A stretch of 64,000 nt of DNA from Opitutia bacterium UBA953 (GTDB lineage Bacteria; Verrucomicrobiota; Verrucomicrobiia; Opitutales; UBA953), in the NCBI GenBank assembly GCA_002293125.1, contig DBCR01000004.1, positions 62,001 to 126,000 of the forward strand. The letters run 5' to 3'. Position numbers and translations under genes: made by a program. Positions 1 through 7,365 of this stretch are shown here, one piece after another; the first letter of the stretch is position 1, and the number at the start of each line of letters is the position of its first letter. The notes below the pieces were generated by a model. The model saw only the letters and a program-made list of their open reading frames with translations, was not told the DNA's origin and ran no database searches.

Positions 1-974
1 AGTTCGACGCCGATATTGAAGCCGACGAGGATGCGGACGATGCTCCCATTATCCCAATCTTTCAGGCGATCGGAGACCGCCGCGGCGAAGCCGAGGCCGT
101 GGACCAAGCCGAAGACGGCCGGGACGACGAGCATCTGACGGTTGGTGGCGGTCCCGCGATAGGCCATGAGTCCGCCGAGGCCGATGGTGAGCGCGATGAA
201 GGGTTCAATCCATGCACCCGGGTTACCGACCCAGCCGAGCGCGACCGCGCTGAGGGTGATGCTATGTCCGAGCGTGAACACGAGGGAGCGACCGAGGGCC
301 TGACGGAGCGAGGTCGCGCCGAGGAACATCGCCAACATGAACAGACAATGATCCCAGCCGTCGGGCAACACATGGCCGAAACCGTCAGCTAGGAGTGCGA
401 CGATGGTCTGATTGTCGGTGGCAACCGTGTCGTCGCCGATCTGGAATTCACCGGGTTCGTTTTTTGATACCGCCATGACCGTCTGGAATTCCATGCCCTT
501 GCGGAGATTCGTGAAGACCGTGCCGAGGGCGTCAGGGAAGCGGAGCAAGAGTTTCTGCGTGCCGGCGGGTACGGCTGCCGTGAACTTTGCGTTCATCATC
601 ACCGGATAGCGATCGGCTTCACCTTGGCGGCCGGACTGCGCGAGGATCTGTTCCGCGGTCGGGAAGGCCTCGATTTTCCATGCCACGGGTTTTCCGTCAG
701 CTTCGAGGCGGAGGCCGGCGAGGAATTGTTGGCGGCCTGGTTCGATGGACGAGTCCAGGCGCCCGGGCGTGAACATCAGCACATCGAGGTCCTTGATCGG
801 TGCGTCCTTAGGCAGCTGGCCTAGGAGAAATGAGGGGACGTCGAACTTCACCGTCAGCGCGAAGGCGTTCTTTTCGTCGATGACGCCGAGGCAGGAGGCT
901 TCCTTCCACTCCGGGTGGGCCCAGAGTAGTGTCGGCAGGAGGGCCGATAGCCAGAGCAAGAAGACTCGCCGCAT
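1..974 (-). CDS. HupE/UreJ-type membrane protein (C-terminus cut by window edge)
   Basis: About 324 codons are visible and the frame stays open to base 1, so the C-terminus lies outside the window. The start is an ATG at 972-974 followed by a signal peptide ending near LLWAHP. An extracytoplasmic region of about 170 residues follows, then hydrophobic segments containing DGWDHCLFML, LVFTLGHSITL and FGLVHGLGFAAA. These His-containing motifs are typical of the HupE/UreJ_2 family, often annotated as nickel/cobalt-related permeases, although their substrate is usually unproven. It is the last gene of a minus-strand run after the PEBP-like protein (45 bases away). Family placement is fairly secure; a metal-transport role is inference. 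Confidence 0.75.
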   Translation of the reverse strand, partial: MRRVFLLWLSALLPTLLWAHPEWKEASCLGVIDEKNAFALTVKFDVPSFLLGQLPKDAPIKDLDVLMFTPGRLDSSIEPGRQQFLAGLRLEADGKPVAWKIEAFPTAEQILAQSGRQGEADRYPVMMNAKFTAAVPAGTQKLLLRFPDALGTVFTNLRKGMEFQTVMAVSKNEPGEFQIGDDTVATDNQTIVALLADGFGHVLPDGWDHCLFMLAMFLGATSLRQALGRSLVFTLGHSITLSAVALGWVGNPGAWIEPFIALTIGLGGLMAYRGTATNRQMLVVPAVFGLVHGLGFAAAVSDRLKDWDNGSIVRILVGFNIGVE

Positions 975-1019
975 AGGAAGTGAGTACGACGGCAGGCCGT
1001 CGCGTTCCAATCAAAACCG

Positions 1020-1706
1020 CTACTTGGCTCCTCCTTCGCGGCGAGGCGGGCGTTTCTCTTCCTTGCTGTCGCTGGCGCCGGCCGGGCGGGTGTAGAGCAC
1101 GGTCAGATCGGCTGCGGCGAGAATCTTGCCCTTCATGGCGGCGAGAAGCGGGTCGACGGTGATCGGGCTTTCGGCTTGGGAGAGGTCGGGCTTGGCGGAA
1201 AGGGCGAAGAGCGTGAGGACATATTTCTTTTCGCCCGGACCTTTGGAATGGGGCGACGCGTACTCGACGCGATGATGGACGGTGCTGATGCCCATCTTGC
1301 CGAAGCCGGTGGCGTCCTTGGTGACGCTCGTGGTTCGCGGACTGATGTCATGCATCAGCCAGTAGATCTTCGTCTTACCTTCCGGGTCGAGGTGGTGCAT
1401 GATCAGCACCAGGCTCTGGGTGCCTTCCGGCATGCCGGACCAAGCGAGGGGCGGGCTGGCGCTCGCGCCATCGCCGGTGAATTCGATGGGGAGTATTTCG
1501 CCATCCTTTACCGCGGGGCTGGTGAGCTTGAATGTGATGTTCTTTTCGACTGGCTTGGCTGCCGCGACGGTGTCGACAGAGCCCGCCGGCGGCCCGCCTT
1601 TCCCTTTGCCCTTCTTGCCTTCAGCGGGAGCGCCGAAGCCGAGCGTTGTTCCGCATGAGAAAACGAGTAGCACGAGTGCTAGGGGGCGGAATGATAAGAG
1701 GGTCAT
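1020..1706 (-). CDS. YbhB/YbcL-family (PEBP-like) exported protein
   Basis: A 228-residue protein with an N-terminal hydrophobic signal (residues 1-26) followed by a short Lys/Gly-rich tract (KKGKGKGGPP). The globular part, residues 55-215, looks like a bacterial phosphatidylethanolamine-binding (Raf kinase inhibitor-like) protein: LTSPAVKDGEILPIEFTGDG, SPPLAWSGMPEGTQSLVLIM, a YWLMHDI segment and a YVLTLFALS strand. Members bind small anionic ligands and their bacterial role is poorly defined. It lies downstream of the sulfatase (46-base gap) and upstream of the HupE-like gene on the same strand. The C-terminus is also basic (KEEKRPPRREGGAK). The Gly/Lys tract is shared in style with its two upstream neighbours. 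Confidence 0.8.
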   Translation of the reverse strand: MTLLSFRPLALVLLVFSCGTTLGFGAPAEGKKGKGKGGPPAGSVDTVAAAKPVEKNITFKLTSPAVKDGEILPIEFTGDGASASPPLAWSGMPEGTQSLVLIMHHLDPEGKTKIYWLMHDISPRTTSVTKDATGFGKMGISTVHHRVEYASPHSKGPGEKKYVLTLFALSAKPDLSQAESPITVDPLLAAMKGKILAAADLTVLYTRPAGASDSKEEKRPPRREGGAK

Positions 1707-1752
1707 GTCGTGGAGATTCTAGCAGAGGGAGGCTTATGGTCCGATGAAGGGA

Positions 1753-3042
1753 TTACTTTTTCCCTTTCCCCTTAGCGCCTTTCCCCGCGCCTCCGGCAGT
1801 TGCCGCGGGTAGGCCTTGCTTCAAGGCATCCAGCTGTGCGCCTAGCTTGGCAGCGAGCCCGGGTTGGGAGGCAAGTAAGTCCTTACTTTCGCCGAGGTCA
1901 GTCCGGAGGTCATACAGGCTTCGCCTTCCGTCGCTGGTCTCGATGATCTTCCATTCGCCATCGAAGAAGGCGATGTCGCGCGCGGCGATCAGGAAAGCGG
2001 GGCGCGGGAGGGTCTTACCCGTCGATAGCGCGGGCCATTGGTTGGACCCGTCGAACTTCACCTTTTCAGGAATCGGGAGACTGAGCGCAGCGAGCAGGGA
2101 AGGGAAGAGATCGTGCGCAGCTACCGGCTGTTGACTGAGTACGCCGGCCGCGACCTTGCCAGGCCAGCGCACGATGGCGGGCACCCGGATGCCGCCCTCT
2201 TGGACGGTACCTTTGCCGAAGCTCAGCGGCGTATTCGGGCTGAAGCGGCGCGTGGCGCCATTGTCGGAGCAGAAGATGACCAAGGTATTGGCGCGAAGGC
2301 CTTGTTCATCCAGCGTGGTCAGGATGCGGCCGATCCCGAGATCCAGGCTCTCGATGACGGCTGTGTAGAGAGCGTCGGTCTTGTGTTTCGCAATCAGTTC
2401 GGCTGGTGCGGCGAGGGGAGTGTGCGGCGCGTTGAAGGCTACCTGCATGTAAAAGGGCTTTCGGCGGTCACGTTGTTTAAGTTGCGCGATAGCCTCGTCG
2501 GCCATCAGCGTCGTCGCATAGCCTTTTTCTTCGACAGTCTTGCCGTCCCGGGACCAGTCAACGACGCCTCGTTGGTTGACGTGGGTGAAGTAGTCGATTT
2601 CCGGACCAAGGAATCCGTAGAAGTGGTCGAAGCCGTAGCCGAGCGGGCCGGGATTAGTCCCCAGATGCCACTTACCGATGAGCGATGTCCGGTAGCCGGC
2701 ACTTTGCAGCGTCGAGGCCAGCGTGGGCGTTCCTTTCGGGATGCCTTGCTGCCCAGGTCCGACCACGTCGGTCAGGCCGAAGCGCCGCGGCATGATGCCA
2801 GTGAGCAAAGCCGAACGGGCGGGGCTGCAGACGGGGTAACCGTAGAAGCGTTCAAGCTGAACGCCTTCTTTGGCGAGTTGGGCAAGGGCTGGGGTCACCA
2901 TCTTAGGGTTATGGTAGCTGACCCCATTCCAGCCGAGGTCGTCGGCGATGATCAGGAGGACGTTCGGCGGGCTGCTCGGCGGTTGCGCATCGGCAAGGAC
3001 GACGACAAGGGCGAGAGCCACAAAGTGACGGAGAAAAGTCAT
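1753..3042 (-). CDS. Secreted sulfatase (alkaline phosphatase superfamily)
   Basis: A 429-residue enzyme with a signal peptide (residues 1-19, ending VVLADA). The N-terminal metal-binding DD (IIADDLGWNG, residues 31-40) and the sulfatase signature PVCSPARS, with the formylglycine-forming Cys at about residue 72, are both intact. Later motifs include GKWHLG and FCSDNGA, as expected of type I sulfatases that hydrolyse sulfate esters, commonly of polysaccharides. Activity requires conversion of the Cys by a maturase, and none is encoded in this window. The C-terminus ends in a Gly/Lys run (GKGAKGKGKK). It starts 6 bases after the YHYH-protein stop, so the two are very likely co-transcribed. The substrate cannot be told from sequence. 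Confidence 0.93.
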   Translation of the reverse strand: MTFLRHFVALALVVVLADAQPPSSPPNVLLIIADDLGWNGVSYHNPKMVTPALAQLAKEGVQLERFYGYPVCSPARSALLTGIMPRRFGLTDVVGPGQQGIPKGTPTLASTLQSAGYRTSLIGKWHLGTNPGPLGYGFDHFYGFLGPEIDYFTHVNQRGVVDWSRDGKTVEEKGYATTLMADEAIAQLKQRDRRKPFYMQVAFNAPHTPLAAPAELIAKHKTDALYTAVIESLDLGIGRILTTLDEQGLRANTLVIFCSDNGATRRFSPNTPLSFGKGTVQEGGIRVPAIVRWPGKVAAGVLSQQPVAAHDLFPSLLAALSLPIPEKVKFDGSNQWPALSTGKTLPRPAFLIAARDIAFFDGEWKIIETSDGRRSLYDLRTDLGESKDLLASQPGLAAKLGAQLDALKQGLPAATAGGAGKGAKGKGKK

Positions 3043-3048
3043 GGTTAT

Positions 3049-4059
3049 TTATTTCCCACCTTTAGGGGCACCCTTACCACCTTTGGGGCCGCCTTTACCA
3101 CCCTTGCCGCCGTTACCGCCGGTTTTGGTCGCGTCGCAGATGTCGGCGTCGCCGAGGACAGCGGTGCCGAGGGGGCCTTTGAAGCCGCCGACGATGTAGG
3201 GCCACTCGTTGCTGACGTGGTAGTGGTAGCCGAGCCCGTCGTGGTCGTGTCCGCTGATTGAATCGAGTTTCTTGGGGGTGGAACCGTCGGCTTCGGTGGG
3301 GCCGCGGACCGGGAAGCCATCGAGCGCGAAGCCGACGACCTTGCCCGACTTATCGCCGTCCATGACGGACGGCGCACGGTGGTAATGGTACTCGTGGCCA
3401 AAGCCCGTGTGACCGCCCTTGGGGTCGAGCGGAGCGATGTTCTTGAACGCCGTGATGCGATTCACTGGTTCCGGAGGGAAGAAGCGGACGCCATTGGTGC
3501 TGATGCCGAGCCCCGAGCGCGGCGAGAACTTCGCCTGGCGGAGCGGGGTGACGGCCTCGGAGGCCTTCGGGTTCTTCGGCAGGAAGATCGTCACGATCTG
3601 TTCGAGCGGCTGAAGTTCGATGACCGAATTCGTGACACCGTCCTTGGCGGCCTGTTCGTAGGTCCAGCCGGCCAGCTCCTGGCGGGCGACCTTGTCGAAT
3701 TCCGTGCGGTCTTTCGTGCGGTGCACCGTGCCATCGGCGTCGAACATGTCCCACCCGCGCTGTTTCAGGATTCTGAGATAGTCGGCGTCGACGCGGTAGA
3801 GCTTCTTGTCGACGGTGTCTTCCCAGTAGCCACCCTTGTCGTTAAGCGTGGCCGGGGACCAAGGGCCCATCGCGTGATCGTGGGGCAGGGAGCGGACGAC
3901 GATTTTATAGACCGTGGCCTTGGAGCCGTCGCTCAGGATGCCTTCGATCTCGGTGATTGGTTTCACGAGGGCGCGCTTGTCGAAGAGCGACGGGAGGTCG
4001 ACCGGGGCGGCAGTGGCCGCTAGGCTGAGGGTGGCGCCGACGAGTGAGAATAATCTCAT
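3049..4059 (-). CDS. Exported YHYH-domain protein
   Basis: A 336-residue protein with a signal peptide (MRLFSLVGATLSLAATAAP). Near residues 215-290 it carries the repeated aromatic/His motif that names the family: HEYHYHRAPS, then GLGYHYHVSNEWPYIVGG, with a Gly/Asp-rich stretch between (GFALDGFPVRGP). YHYH proteins are exported, often sit near sulfatases in Planctomycetes and Verrucomicrobia, and have no established biochemical function. The last 24 residues are almost only Gly, Lys and Pro (GGKGGKGGPKGGKG and so on). It is the first gene of the exported-protein run, with a plausible promoter just upstream. A metal-binding role for the His motifs is only a guess. Confidence 0.85.
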   Translation of the reverse strand: MRLFSLVGATLSLAATAAPVDLPSLFDKRALVKPITEIEGILSDGSKATVYKIVVRSLPHDHAMGPWSPATLNDKGGYWEDTVDKKLYRVDADYLRILKQRGWDMFDADGTVHRTKDRTEFDKVARQELAGWTYEQAAKDGVTNSVIELQPLEQIVTIFLPKNPKASEAVTPLRQAKFSPRSGLGISTNGVRFFPPEPVNRITAFKNIAPLDPKGGHTGFGHEYHYHRAPSVMDGDKSGKVVGFALDGFPVRGPTEADGSTPKKLDSISGHDHDGLGYHYHVSNEWPYIVGGFKGPLGTAVLGDADICDATKTGGNGGKGGKGGPKGGKGAPKGGK

Positions 4060-4068
4060 AGTAAGGGT

Positions 4069-4095
4069 ATTATGCCAGAAAAGGCCTTAACCCAA
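4069..4095 (-). promoter_or_regulatory. Possible promoter of the YHYH-sulfatase unit
   Basis: Read on the minus strand, an extended -10 element TGGCATAAT lies 10 bases before the YHYH-protein ATG, preceded by a T-rich stretch and a weak TTGGGT-like -35. The -10 match is good and the -35 is poor. The 49-base gap after truA is large for this compact strand, which also suggests a separate transcript start. The implied leader is very short. This is a reading by eye. Confidence 0.35.
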
Positions 4096-4108
4096 CATTA
4101 AGAGATCA

Positions 4109-4954
4109 TTATTCCGAACTGTCGGAGTCTTTGTAGCTGCGCAAGACGCGCGGGTTCTGAAAGGAGCCGGGCTTAAAGAAAACTTTCTCCATGAAGAGCC
4201 CGCGGGCGGGCGCGGTCGGCACTTCCGAGGTAATGGCACGTTCTTTCCGGTAGGTGAGTAAGCGTTCTGGGGTCATTTTCCCTTCGCCGACGCGGAGGAG
4301 TCCTCCGACGAGCCGGCGGACCATCTTGTAAAGGAAGCCGCTGCTTTCGGCGATGATGGTGATCCGCTTGCCGCGGCGGCGGACGTCAAGCCGGCGCAGG
4401 TCTTTGACCGGATTTTCCTTCTCCATGCCTTGACCGTGGTTGGCTCCGAAGGCGTAGAAGTCATGCTTGCCGAGCAGAAGCTTGGCGGCCTGTCGCATCA
4501 GCTTCACGTCGACGGTCTTCATTCCTAATCCCAGGCAGAAGCGCGCCTCCCAGGGCGGCGGGTAACCATCGCAGATCTCGTAACGATAGCGTTTGCCGTT
4601 AGCATGCCAGCGACAATGGAAAGTGGGCGCGACCCGCTGAATCTGCGTGACGAGCAGACCGTTTTGCTCGCACGAGTTCATCGCGTGGACGAGGTAGCTG
4701 CAGGGGTGTGGCCAGAAAGCGTCAAAATGAAAACGTTGTCCGACGCTATGGACGCCGGAGTCCGTGCGACCGCTGCCATGGATGACGATCGGGGTCTTGA
4801 GGATGCGTGACATGCGGGCCTCGAGCTCGCCTTGAATCGAAAGCCGCCCCGTCTGGACCTGCCAGCCGATGTGGTCGGTACCGTCGTAGGCGACCGTCGC
4901 CAGGAAGCGCTCGAGCTTCGGCGTGAAGGGCTTCTTGGTCTTGGCGGGAGGCAT
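4109..4954 (-). CDS. truA: tRNA pseudouridine synthase A
   Basis: A 281-residue enzyme that isomerises uridines 38-40 in the anticodon arm of many tRNAs. The fold-opening segment FLATVAYDGTDHIGWQ (residues 18-32), the catalytic motif GSGRTDSGVHS with Asp at about residue 65, the RYRYEI strand and the C-terminal FLYKMVRRLVGGLL segment are all present. The length is normal. I placed the start at the ATG at 4952-4954, one base after the ruvX stop, because upstream residues in that frame only mirror ruvX on the same strand and are not TruA-like. This makes a tight ruvX-truA pair. The C-terminal 35 residues are rich in basic and Ser residues and look like a tail. Confidence 0.96.
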   Translation of the reverse strand: MPPAKTKKPFTPKLERFLATVAYDGTDHIGWQVQTGRLSIQGELEARMSRILKTPIVIHGSGRTDSGVHSVGQRFHFDAFWPHPCSYLVHAMNSCEQNGLLVTQIQRVAPTFHCRWHANGKRYRYEICDGYPPPWEARFCLGLGMKTVDVKLMRQAAKLLLGKHDFYAFGANHGQGMEKENPVKDLRRLDVRRRGKRITIIAESSGFLYKMVRRLVGGLLRVGEGKMTPERLLTYRKERAITSEVPTAPARGLFMEKVFFKPGSFQNPRVLRSYKDSDSSE

Positions 4955-4955
4955 A

Positions 4956-5411
4956 TCAGGAGCCGAGGCCGCGGCTATTGAGAAAATCCTGGAGCAAGAC
5001 GGCGGCCGCGCGCGAGTCGCGCTCTCCGGTGCGGGCCTGCTGCTTGCGCTCGTTGGCCGAGCGGGCTTTCCGTCTTCCGAACTCATCGGCCGCTTGGCTC
5101 GTGAGGGCTTCGTCGACCTTCTCGATGGGTAAGGCGAAGCGCCGGGTGAGTTCAGCCGCGAAGACATCGACCTCATCGCAGCGCTTGGTGCGTTCACCTT
5201 CGACCGACAGTGGGTAGCCGAGGACGAGCAGGGTGACCTTGAGGCGGGCGATCTCCTTGCCGATCTGAGCGAAACGCTCTTCGGCGCTTTCCGCGACTGC
5301 GGCGGGCAGGGGGAAGGCGAACCCGAGTTCGTCGGCATGGCTCAGCCCGACCCTGCGGGAGCCATAATCGATGCCGAGGAAGACCGATGCCACGGGGTCA
5401 AGTTGGGGCAC
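4956..5411 (-). CDS. ruvX: YqgF/RuvX family putative RNase H-fold nuclease
   Basis: A 151-residue protein of the YqgF family, implicated in processing the 5' end of pre-16S rRNA and sometimes annotated as a Holliday junction resolvase homologue. The diagnostic N-terminal strand GIDYGSRRVGLS carries the first catalytic Asp. LLVLGYPLSVEGERT and the C-terminal RDSRAAAVLLQDFL helix, with the last acidic residue, are also present. It begins with GTG (5409-5411); a second in-frame GTG six codons later is possible but would leave almost nothing before the first strand. It is followed after one base by truA. The divergent moeB-like gene starts 74 bases away. Confidence 0.9.
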   Translation of the reverse strand: MPQLDPVASVFLGIDYGSRRVGLSHADELGFAFPLPAAVAESAEERFAQIGKEIARLKVTLLVLGYPLSVEGERTKRCDEVDVFAAELTRRFALPIEKVDEALTSQAADEFGRRKARSANERKQQARTGERDSRAAAVLLQDFLNSRGLGS

Positions 5412-5485
5412 CTTGGCGGATTATTCAATCCGACACGTGGAAGGGGCGGTTTGACACCGCTCCATGCGGGGGTTCCACTGTCGGT

Positions 5486-6631
5486 ATGTCCGCGGAACAG
5501 CGCCTGAGCGACCATGAGAGGGCCTTGTACTCCCGGCAGATTCGTCTGCCCGGGGTGGGGGAGTCCGGCCAGCTGCGTCTGTGCGAGGCCAAGGTCCTGC
5601 TCTTGGGTGCCGGCGGCTTAGGTTCTCCCGTCGGCCTCTACCTGGCTGCCGCCGGTGTCGGACTCATCGGCATCGCCGACCCGGACAAGGTCGAAATCTC
5701 GAATCTGCATCGTCAGATCATCCATGGTTTCGACACCTTGGGGCTCCCGAAGACCATTTCCGCCGCCGAGGCGCTCGGGGAGATTAATCCCGGTCTCAAG
5801 GTGGCATTGCATCCCGAGGGCTTCACGGTCGAGAACGCGGCCGACCTCGTCGCCCGTTATGATGTCGTGGTCGATGGTACGGATAACTTCGCGACCCGTT
5901 TCCTCGCGGCCGACGCCTGTGTGCTGGGTGGGCGACCCCTCGTGCACGGGAGCGTCCTGCGCGAAGCTGGCCAAGTTGGCGTCTTCCTCCCGAAGACTGG
6001 CTGCTACCGTTGTCTTTACCCCGTCATCCCTGACGCCTCCTCCGTGCCGACCTGTGCCGAGGCGGGCGTCTTCGGTGCGACCTGTGGGGTGATCGGCTCC
6101 TGGATGGCTTCCGAAGTCATCGCCGTCCTACTCGGTAAACGCTCGGCCTCGCGCCTGCTGGTCGTCGATGTCGGCTCCGGTACTTCTAAACTGATCGCCT
6201 TGTCGGCCGACCCGGCCTGTCCGTGTTGCGGTGCTTCTCCTGCCATCCGTTCGCTCGAGAAGGCCGCCTATGCAGCTATTTCCTGCCAATCCCCTGAACC
6301 CATGTCCGAAACCCCCCTTGAAGTAACCGTCGAAGAAGCCCAGCGCCTGTTGTCCGGCCCTAATCCACCCCAGCTCATTGATGTCAGGGAAATGGACGAG
6401 TATGCCGTCTGCCGAATCGAAGGCTCGCGACTTATTCCCATGAACACCGTGCCGATGCGATTGGCCGAGATTCCGCAAGACGTCCCGGTCCTGGTCCAGT
6501 GCCACCATGGCGGCCGGAGCATGAAGGTTACCCATTTCTTGCGGTCCAAAGGCTATACCCGCGTCAGTAACGTCAAGGGTGGTATCGACGCCTGGTCGCT
6601 CAAGGTCGACCCCCAGGTCCCGCGCTACTGA
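5486..6631 (+). CDS. moeB: MoeB/ThiF-type adenylyltransferase fused to rhodanese
   Basis: A 381-residue two-domain protein. Residues 5-250 form an E1-like adenylyltransferase: LSDHERALYSRQIRLPGVG, the nucleotide-binding loop VLLLGAGGLGSP, an RDN-like DGTDNFATRF segment, and zinc Cys pairs CYRCLYP and CPCCG. Residues 275-381 form a rhodanese domain with active-site loop VLVQCHHGGRS. Such fusions activate the C-terminus of a sulfur-carrier protein (MoaD, ThiS or a related carrier) as acyl-adenylate and load it with sulfur. No carrier gene is nearby, so thiamin, molybdopterin or thiolation use is undecided. I chose ATG 5486, where homology begins, over an upstream start that would overlap ruvX. 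Confidence 0.88.
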   Translation: MSAEQRLSDHERALYSRQIRLPGVGESGQLRLCEAKVLLLGAGGLGSPVGLYLAAAGVGLIGIADPDKVEISNLHRQIIHGFDTLGLPKTISAAEALGEINPGLKVALHPEGFTVENAADLVARYDVVVDGTDNFATRFLAADACVLGGRPLVHGSVLREAGQVGVFLPKTGCYRCLYPVIPDASSVPTCAEAGVFGATCGVIGSWMASEVIAVLLGKRSASRLLVVDVGSGTSKLIALSADPACPCCGASPAIRSLEKAAYAAISCQSPEPMSETPLEVTVEEAQRLLSGPNPPQLIDVREMDEYAVCRIEGSRLIPMNTVPMRLAEIPQDVPVLVQCHHGGRSMKVTHFLRSKGYTRVSNVKGGIDAWSLKVDPQVPRY

Positions 6632-6643
6632 GCGAGACTAGGC

Positions 6644-6672
6644 TTGCCGACTCCCGCCCTCTGTTATTTTAT
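6644..6672 (+). promoter_or_regulatory. Possible promoter of the OmpA-type lipoprotein
   Basis: TTGCCG (6644-6649) and TTTTAT (6667-6672) are separated by 17 bases, each matching 4 of 6 sigma-70 consensus positions. The region is clearly more AT-rich than its surroundings. The ATG at 6686 lies 13 bases after the -10, implying a very short leader. Confidence 0.42.
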
Positions 6673-6685
6673 CTCCTTTCTCACT

Positions 6686-7297
6686 ATGAAGCGTTTCACC
6701 TTCCTTCTCGCTGTCGCCGCCTTGAGCGTCGGTTGCACCTCTCGCATCCCTTCCGGCTTCAACCCGCTTGCTTCCGGTAACGGCGGTCCCGGTGGCCCTG
6801 ACATCATCGATCACCGTTCGTCCAATCCACGTCGCGATGCCCTCGCCGCCCAGATTCTCGCAGGCAATATCCCCCCCGAAGCCATTCTCACCACCGTCTA
6901 CTTCGATTTCGACAAATACACCGTCTCCGCCAACGAGCGTGCCAAGATCGACGCCGTCGCGGGTCGCGTGAAGGCCACGGATGTCATCATCGCCGGTTAC
7001 ACCGACCATTTCGGCACCGCAGAATACAATCTCGGTCTCTCCGATCGCCGCGCCCAATCCGTCCGCGAGTATCTCGTCAAGAGCGGCGCCAACGAAGCCA
7101 GGTCTGAAATCATGGCCCTCGGTTCGCAGCAAGCGGACAAGAACGCCGCTGGTCGTCAGTCCGGCGCCAAGGACCGTAAGGCTGTGATCGTCGACGTGAA
7201 CTACTCCGGACCGATTTCCGCTGCCCCGGCCGCTCGGGTCTCCGCCCCGGCTCCGTCCGTCGGCGCTGCTCCGGCTCCCGTCCCCACCGCGCTCTGA
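6686..7297 (+). CDS. OmpA-family (Pal-like) outer-membrane lipoprotein
   Basis: A 203-residue lipoprotein that likely links the outer membrane to peptidoglycan. The start at ATG 6686 gives a clean lipoprotein signal with lipobox LSVGC, placing the lipidated Cys near residue 17. Residues about 70-170 are an OmpA C-terminal domain: TTVYFDFDKYTVSANERAKI, an IIAGYTDHFGTAEYN segment (the usual GHTD is YTDHFG here) and LSDRRAQSVREYL. The C-terminus is Ala/Pro-rich and low in complexity. It stands alone without tolB/tolQ/tolR neighbours, so Pal identity is not proven. A strong terminator follows 12 bases after the stop. Confidence 0.85.
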   Translation: MKRFTFLLAVAALSVGCTSRIPSGFNPLASGNGGPGGPDIIDHRSSNPRRDALAAQILAGNIPPEAILTTVYFDFDKYTVSANERAKIDAVAGRVKATDVIIAGYTDHFGTAEYNLGLSDRRAQSVREYLVKSGANEARSEIMALGSQQADKNAAGRQSGAKDRKAVIVDVNYSGPISAAPAARVSAPAPSVGAAPAPVPTAL

Positions 7298-7309
7298 GCG
7301 ACAGATTGA

Positions 7310-7351
7310 ACCAAAGAAAAGGCCCGCCGTTCGGCGGGCCTTTTCTTTGGT
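7310..7351. terminator. Bidirectional intrinsic terminator
   Basis: A perfect inverted repeat lies between two convergent genes. The arms ACCAAAGAAAAGGCCCGCCG (7310-7329) and its exact complement (7332-7351) flank two T residues. The GC core followed by TTTTCTTT on plus, and the same arrangement on minus, makes it usable for both the OmpA lipoprotein and dsbD. It is the clearest terminator in the window. Confidence 0.93.
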
Positions 7352-7365
7352 CTGGAAGCTTCGGC

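Noticed and set aside
3061..3125. Repeat-like CCACC/CCTTT bases resembling a small tandem array
   Set aside because: This is coding for the Gly/Lys-rich tail of the YHYH protein, not a CRISPR or intergenic repeat; spacing and units are irregular.
2038..3261. 407-codon open frame on the plus strand over the sulfatase and YHYH genes
   Set aside because: It crosses two real genes on the opposite strand, and the encoded sequence is typical codon-shadow Arg/Glu/Asp text.
4955..5338. 128-residue N-terminal extension of truA
   Set aside because: It overlaps ruvX in another frame and has Ser/Arg/Pro-rich shadow composition. ATG 4954 gives a normal TruA.
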